NCBI GenBank assembly: GCA_029265335.1
Contig: JAJUJN010000090.1
Location: 1-7,931, forward strand
Origin: Alcaligenaceae bacterium
GTDB lineage: Bacteria > Pseudomonadota > Gammaproteobacteria > Burkholderiales > Burkholderiaceae_B
Length of the DNA: 7,931 bases
Direction of reading: 5' to 3'
Below the pieces are notes generated by a model. That model worked only from the letters and a program-made list of their open reading frames with translations. It ran no database searches and had not been told where the DNA came from. Shown here one piece after another: positions 7,239-7,931 of this stretch. Positions within the stretch are counted from its first letter, which is position 1. The number at the start of each line of letters is the position of its first letter. The position numbers and the translations under genes were made by a program.

Positions 7239-7931
7239 TGCCCGACTCCAGCCAACGGCGCAGCATGGGCATCAGCCCCGCGGGCACAAACAGCACGAAA
7301 CCGATGAATATCAGCCCCAGAATGATGTTGGTATCACCCACATCGGCCGCTCCCAACCAGGTCACTAGACCTTGAATGAGAAAAGCCCCCACCACAGGCC
7401 CAATCAGGAGGCTCACGCCTCCCACCTGGGCCCAGATAATGATCTGCGCCGCGAACATCATGCTGAAGACGTCGGGCCCAATGAAGTTGCCCCAGGCCGC
7501 GAACAGGGCGCCAGCGAGCCCGGCGATGCCGGCACCGATCATGAACACCAGCAGCTTGTATCGTCGGCTGTCGTAACCCAGCAGCTCGGCACGCAGCTCG
7601 TTCTCGCGAATGGCCACCACGGCCTGGCCAAAGCGGCTGCGCAACAGCAAACTCAGCGCTACGTACAGAATGATGAGCAGGCCCGCGCCCACCAGATAGG
7701 ATTCGGTGAAGCCCAGGAAAATATCCGGGCGCCCCGGCAGGTTGAGCGGAGGCACGCCCGGAATGCCGTTGTAGCCTCCCAGCGCCACGGCGCCGATGCG
7801 CACGGAAGCCTGAGAATTGATCAACTGATAGAGGAGCAGCGAGAGCGCCAGGGTGATCACGGCGACATTCACTTCGCCCACACGGCCATAGAACAGAAAG
7901 TAGCCCACGACGCCGGCGGCCAGGGCCGCCA
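7225..7931 (-). CDS. Branched-chain-type ABC transporter permease, UrtC/LivM-like (N-terminus outside window)
   Basis: Membrane permease of the importer, cut by the right edge: 234 complete codons are present, while the family is usually about 320-380 aa. The frame is still open at 7931, so the GTG at 7908-7906 is only an internal Val, not the start. Hydrophobic segments include VNVAVITLALSLLLYQLI, YLVGAGLLIILYVALSLLL, LLVFMIGAGIAGLAGALFAA, a segment around IIIWAQVGGVSLLIGPVVGAFLI, and NIILGLIFIGFVLFV. The loop between helices reads AIRENELRAELLGYDSRRYKLLVF, the conserved LivM/UrtC cytoplasmic ATPase-contact region (AIREN, LGYD, YK). GGYNGIPG matches the family GG-NG loop. It ends PAGLMPMLRRWLE and overlaps the UrtD-like gene by 14 bp. 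The adjacent UrtD/UrtE-like ATPases and amidase point to an amide or urea-like substrate rather than leucine or valine. Confidence 0.9.
   Translation of the reverse strand, partial: AALAAGVVGYFLFYGRVGEVNVAVITLALSLLLYQLINSQASVRIGAVALGGYNGIPGVPPLNLPGRPDIFLGFTESYLVGAGLLIILYVALSLLLRSRFGQAVVAIRENELRAELLGYDSRRYKLLVFMIGAGIAGLAGALFAAWGNFIGPDVFSMMFAAQIIIWAQVGGVSLLIGPVVGAFLIQGLVTWLGAADVGDTNIILGLIFIGFVLFVPAGLMPMLRRWLESGNERQ

Noticed and set aside
6498..7307. 269-aa plus-strand open frame across the UrtD-like gene.
   Set aside because: It is antisense to an ATPase with all its motifs, and the translation has no recognisable features.

Overview
The window looks like a GC-rich Betaproteobacterium, most likely Burkholderiales. 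The GlnRS has a long N-terminal insert ahead of its HIGH motif, and the C-terminus of the sigma-54 protein resembles Burkholderiales RpoN. This placement comes from remembered sequence features; no search was run. Coding density is high. No tRNA, rRNA, CRISPR array, insertion sequence or phage gene is visible.

Layout. (1) 1-762, minus strand: the N-terminal 254 codons of glutaminyl-tRNA synthetase (glnS), cut by the left edge. (2) 763-1021: a divergent 259-bp intergenic region, G-rich on the plus strand, with a -10-like box right next to the recQ start. (3) 1022-4221, plus strand: recQ (complete, 614 aa) and rpoN (complete, 452 aa), overlapping by 4 bp through GTGA, so they are probably translationally coupled. 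(4) 4222-4246: a 25-bp convergent gap with a short dyad that reaches both stop codons. (5) 4247-7931, minus strand: a tightly packed operon, listed in transcription order: branched-chain-type permease (UrtC/LivM-like, cut by the right edge), UrtD/LivG-like ATPase, UrtE/LivF-like ATPase, and an amidase-signature hydrolase with an intact Lys-Ser-Ser triad.

How the genes work together. The right-hand operon reads as an amide (or urea-like) uptake and hydrolysis unit. The ABC system would import a small amide, and the cytosolic amidase would release ammonia and a carboxylic acid. The binding protein and first permease are expected beyond the right edge. recQ (DNA repair and recombination) and rpoN (sigma-54, often nitrogen control) have no obvious joint function, but their overlap is unusual because rpoN normally sits between lptB and hpf/ptsN. 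I saw no clearly new biological system. The points most worth checking are the recQ-rpoN coupling, the G-tract cluster upstream of recQ, and the substrate of the amidase-transporter operon.
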